Shown: one piece after another, positions 15,261 through 16,759 of the stretch
Position numbering within the stretch: position 1 is the stretch's first letter
How the letters are laid out: every line of letters begins with the position of its first letter
From: Oscillospiraceae bacterium
GTDB taxonomy: Bacteria > Bacillota > Clostridia > Oscillospirales > Ruminococcaceae
NCBI GenBank assembly: GCA_031281115.1
Contig: JAITFV010000149.1
Location: 1-16,759 of the forward strand
Direction: 5' to 3'
Length of the DNA stretch: 16,759 nucleotides
The notes under the pieces: model-generated
What the model was told of the DNA's origin: nothing
The model's database searches: none
What the model saw: only the letters and a program-made list of their open reading frames with translations
Made by a program: the position numbers and the translations under genes

Positions 15261-15587
15261 TTAACTTTGAAACTGTCGCTGTTCTGCCATTTGACAAAAT
15301 CCACGCCTGCGTTTCATTTCAGCAGATACACCATCGTGCGGGGGAATAATTAAAGGATTTTTACCGCTTTTGCGCTGCGCCTTATAAGTAGCCAAGTCTG
15401 TCATTGAAATATACAGGCACTTTCCCTCTTTGGTTGCCGGGATATTTCTGCGTTGTAAATGTTGGCTTGCGTACCTGCGGTTGATTTTATACAGCTCGGC
15501 ATATTCATCAAGGTTTATCTGCGCTTGTCCCGGGAATTGAATTTCGAGATTGTCAAGCTCCTGCCTAACCAAAGAGTGCAATTTCAT
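15261..15587 (-). CDS. small putative DNA-binding protein, family unknown
   Basis: The 108-residue product has a plausible winged-helix or MerR-like core: INLDEYAELYKINRRYASQH (about 24-43) resembles the helix-turn-helix of excisionase-like proteins, and IPATKEGKCLYISMTDLATY resembles the following wing. The C-terminus is basic (KRRR). The start overlaps the upstream regulator stop by 4 bp (ATGA), with GAGGTG upstream. Being the second gene after the control region fits an early regulator or Xis-like factor, which is inference. Confidence 0.62.
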   Translation of the reverse strand: MKLHSLVRQELDNLEIQFPGQAQINLDEYAELYKINRRYASQHLQRRNIPATKEGKCLYISMTDLATYKAQRKSGKNPLIIPPHDGVSAEMKRRRGFCQMAEQRQFQS

Positions 15588-15787
15588 ATTTTCACCTCGT
15601 TAAAAAAATCATCAATCTTGACCGAAAGCGCATCGGCGACTAATTTCAACGCCTTGCCGTTTATTTCTCTGGTGCCCAGTTCAATCGCACTTATCGTCCT
15701 GTCCGATAAACCCACTCTGTTTCCGAGCTCGAGTTGTGTCATTCCTATTTCATTTCTGAATTTTTTAATATTTTCGCCTACTGCCAC
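15584..15787 (-). CDS. Cro-like XRE regulator, first gene of the leftward early operon
   Basis: This 67-residue, single-domain helix-turn-helix protein starts IKKFRNEIGMTQLELGNRVG, continues LSDRTISAIELGTREING and ends in IDDFFNEV, a compact Cro/CI-type fold with no extra domain. The start is GTG 15787 with GGAGGTGAAATAAA upstream. It is transcribed from the promoter at 15983-16011 and is divergent from the CI-like gene, the position of Cro in a lambda-type switch. The binding site is unknown; candidates are the ATGGA(N5)TCCAT operators or the dyads in its leader. Confidence 0.85.
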   Translation of the reverse strand: MAVGENIKKFRNEIGMTQLELGNRVGLSDRTISAIELGTREINGKALKLVADALSVKIDDFFNEVKI

Positions 15788-15922
15788 TTTATTTCACCTC
15801 CGTGTATTGACATTTGGGGGATTTGGGGGTAAAATGAAAGTACGACCAAACATAAAACCCCCGCCCGCCATCTTACTATGTAGGCTTATCCGGTGCTTCT
15901 GCACGAACAGCCTGCCGGGTAT

Positions 15923-15944
15923 ATAAACCGTTAAAGCGGTTTAT
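15923..15944. repeat. perfect 8-bp inverted repeat in the early leader
   Basis: ATAAACCG, six bases (TTAAAG), then CGGTTTAT. It lies in the predicted untranslated leader of the leftward transcript, about 30-50 nt from its start. It may be a regulator site or an RNA hairpin. No T-run follows, so it does not look like a terminator. Confidence 0.55.
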
Positions 15945-15955
15945 TGCGCTTGTTT

Positions 15956-15972
15956 CCTCTACTGTGTAGAGG
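15956..15972. repeat. perfect 7-bp inverted repeat at the early transcript start
   Basis: CCTCTAC-TGT-GTAGAGG is a 17-bp perfect dyad immediately downstream of the predicted start of the leftward transcript (near 15976). It may be an operator for another regulator, or a 5'-end hairpin that stabilises the RNA. Its sequence differs from the two repressor-type operators. Confidence 0.6.
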
Positions 15973-15982
15973 TGATAATTTC

Positions 15983-16011
15983 AGTATAATATGGAAATAC
16001 TCCATTGTCAA
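15983..16011 (-). promoter_or_regulatory. strong leftward early promoter (PR-like)
   Basis: On the minus strand TTGACA (plus 16006-16011), an exact 17-bp spacer and TATACT (plus 15983-15988) match the sigma-A consensus in 11 of 12 positions. It would drive the whole minus-strand gene cluster. Operator O1 fills the spacer, so repressor binding would block RNA polymerase directly. The predicted leader is about 190 nt to the GTG at 15787. Confidence 0.85.
15991..16005. promoter_or_regulatory. operator O1
   Basis: ATGGA-AATAC-TCCAT is a perfect 5-bp dyad with a 5-bp centre. It sits exactly between the -10 and -35 of the leftward promoter, the typical site for direct repression by a CI/ImmR-type protein. 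Confidence 0.75.
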
Positions 16012-16019
16012 GTGTTTTT

Positions 16020-16034
16020 ATGGAAATAATCCAT
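16020..16034. promoter_or_regulatory. operator O2
   Basis: ATGGA-AATAA-TCCAT differs from O1 only in the last centre base. The centre-to-centre distance is 29 bp, close to three helical turns, which suits cooperative binding. It lies upstream of the leftward -35 and between the two divergent promoters. Confidence 0.72.
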
Positions 16035-16058
16035 GTTTGTTTGATTTTACAAATTCCC

Positions 16059-16088
16059 TTGATTGATTTTGTGCAATATGAATAATAT
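16059..16088 (+). promoter_or_regulatory. probable rightward repressor promoter
   Basis: TTGATT (16059-16064), an 18-bp spacer and TAATAT (16083-16088) form a moderate promoter for the repressor. The start would fall near 16095, giving a very short leader before GGAGA (16096-16100) and ATG 16107, so the true start point is uncertain. Confidence 0.45.
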
Positions 16089-16106
16089 TAAATTTGGAGA
16101 TTATTT

Positions 16107-16457
16107 ATGGACGTTTTAAATATTATTTTGAAACTGATAAGAGAAAACTATAAAAGTAATGCTGCTTTTGAGCGGGAATTGGGGTTAACTCCTCTGACGG
16201 TTTCCGATTGGAAAAGGAAGAAGTCAGAATCTTACTTGAAAATGCTCCCAAAACTTTCAGAGTGCTTCAACGTTACTACAGATTACTTGCTTGGTAATTA
16301 TACCGCCGACACTATAACCCCCGCCACAAAGGAACAAGTAAAACTTGCAATATTTGGTGATTCTGATATAACCGATGAAGATTACGAAGAAGCAATAATT
16401 CAAGCCCGAACCGCTCGGCAAATCAGGGAGCAAAGGAAACGCAATAAGACGGGGTAA
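16107..16457 (+). CDS. CI/ImmR-like XRE repressor
   Basis: The 116-residue protein has an N-terminal helix-turn-helix (SNAAFERELGLTPLTVSDWK, about 17-36, then LKMLPKLSECFNVTTDYLLG), as in Firmicutes phage and ICEBs1-type repressors. A charged, helical C-terminal segment ends in RQIREQRKRNKTG. There is no LexA-type peptidase domain, so inactivation would depend on a separate protease, and the next gene encodes one of the ImmA type. GGAGA lies six bases before the ATG. It is divergent from the early operon, and the paired operators are its expected targets. Confidence 0.85.
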   Translation: MDVLNIILKLIRENYKSNAAFERELGLTPLTVSDWKRKKSESYLKMLPKLSECFNVTTDYLLGNYTADTITPATKEQVKLAIFGDSDITDEDYEEAIIQARTARQIREQRKRNKTG

Positions 16458-16463
16458 CGGACA

Positions 16464-16759
16464 ATGACAGAAATTGAGAGACTTTACGAGGAAATAGAGA
16501 AATCTGACGTAGTAATAATAAATCATTGCAAAAACCACAAGGCTATGGCTGTATGCGATGAAGAAGGTTTCTGCTCAATCGGTATTGACGAAAAGAAAAT
16601 GGAATCGGCAGCAGAGCATAAAGCAATTCTTCTTCACGAGCGGGCACACTGCAAAACGGGCACGTTTTATAACCAAATGACCCCTTACGAAAGACGCGGA
16701 CGCCTTGAACGCCGTGCGGACAGATACGTTGCGGAGAACGATATAACTAAATTCATGAT
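16464..16759 (+). CDS. immA: ImmA/IrrE-family metallopeptidase (partial at window edge)
   Basis: The first 98 codons encode a ImmA/IrrE-type zinc peptidase. AILLHERAHCKTGTFYN contains the HExxH motif (H-E-R-A-H, about residues 54-58), and RRADRYVAEN downstream fits the segment with the third ligand. In ICEBs1 and related elements such enzymes cleave the neighbouring ImmR repressor to switch on the element. The gene starts 6 bp after the repressor stop in the same direction, so the two are probably co-transcribed. The 3' end lies beyond the window. The ribosome binding site is weak (GGGG within the repressor stop region). Confidence 0.87.
   Translation, partial: MTEIERLYEEIEKSDVVIINHCKNHKAMAVCDEEGFCSIGIDEKKMESAAEHKAILLHERAHCKTGTFYNQMTPYERRGRLERRADRYVAENDITKFM

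Larger units (their letters stand above)
15788..16106. promoter_or_regulatory. divergent genetic-switch control region
   Basis: This 319-bp gene-free stretch separates the leftward Cro-like gene from the rightward repressor. It contains a leftward promoter, two matched operators, two further perfect inverted repeats and a weaker rightward promoter, listed separately. The remaining part, 15788-15920, holds the Cro-like gene ribosome site, two runs of GGGGG/CCCCC around 15822-15873 and a GTGC-TTCT-GCAC mini-hairpin at 15893-15904; no ORF with credible start signals was seen. Confidence 0.8.

Noticed and set aside
15822..15873. GGGGG and CCCCC runs considered as a terminator or G-quadruplex
   Set aside because: The runs are too few and too far apart for a quadruplex, and no T-tract follows a stem; kept only as a remark in the control region.

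Overview
The window reads as a rearranged, partly deleted temperate-phage element (prophage) from a Gram-positive, Firmicutes-type host, most likely a clostridial gut lineage. The evidence is: strong GGAGG-type ribosome binding sites before most genes; tail genes in PBSX/skin (Xkd/Yqb) order; PcfK/PcfJ, RecT and Rad50-like early genes; and an ImmR/ImmA-like control pair. The host genus cannot be fixed from the sequence. No rRNA, tRNA, CRISPR array, insertion sequence or attachment site was recognised.

Layout, right to left. At the right edge lie a rightward CI/ImmR-like repressor and a partial ImmA/IrrE metallopeptidase. A 319-bp control region (15788-16106) follows. It carries a near-consensus leftward promoter with a 15-bp operator exactly inside its -35/-10 spacer, and a second copy of the operator about 29 bp away. 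Everything from 15787 leftwards is on the minus strand. First come three small DNA-binding proteins, a two-helix membrane protein and a 47-codon small ORF. Next is a recombination/replication block: Rad50/SbcC-like ATPase, RecT, a truncated MBL-fold hydrolase, an adenine-methyltransferase-like protein, PcfK-like, PcfJ-like and a truncated sliding clamp. Directly after the clamp, without terminase or portal, the late genes begin: a MuF head protein with a C-terminal HELAH metallopeptidase domain, a 66-aa protein that could be its immunity partner, and an XkdF-like protease. Then come a 5'-broken XkdQ, XkdR (DUF2577), XkdS (DUF2634), baseplate J (XkdT), XkdU (DUF2313) and a tail fibre. The fibre collides tail-to-tail with the first 55 or so codons of an amidase on the plus strand.

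Four junctions inside coding sequence (near 170, 4515, 6748 and 11000-11045) join unrelated gene halves. Together they remove terminase, portal, major capsid, sheath, tube and tape-measure genes, and they probably include an inversion at the left edge. The element as read could not make a virion. Either it is a naturally collapsed prophage in which the repressible early promoter now reads into late genes, or some joins are assembly artefacts.

The two most interesting signals are functional. First, there is a MuF-metallopeptidase/small-gene pair resembling phage-borne polymorphic toxin plus immunity. Second, the two neighbouring early proteins (PcfK-like and methyltransferase-like) both end in QLSLF, the canonical beta-clamp-binding peptide, within an operon that also encodes a sliding clamp, itself cut off before its third domain.
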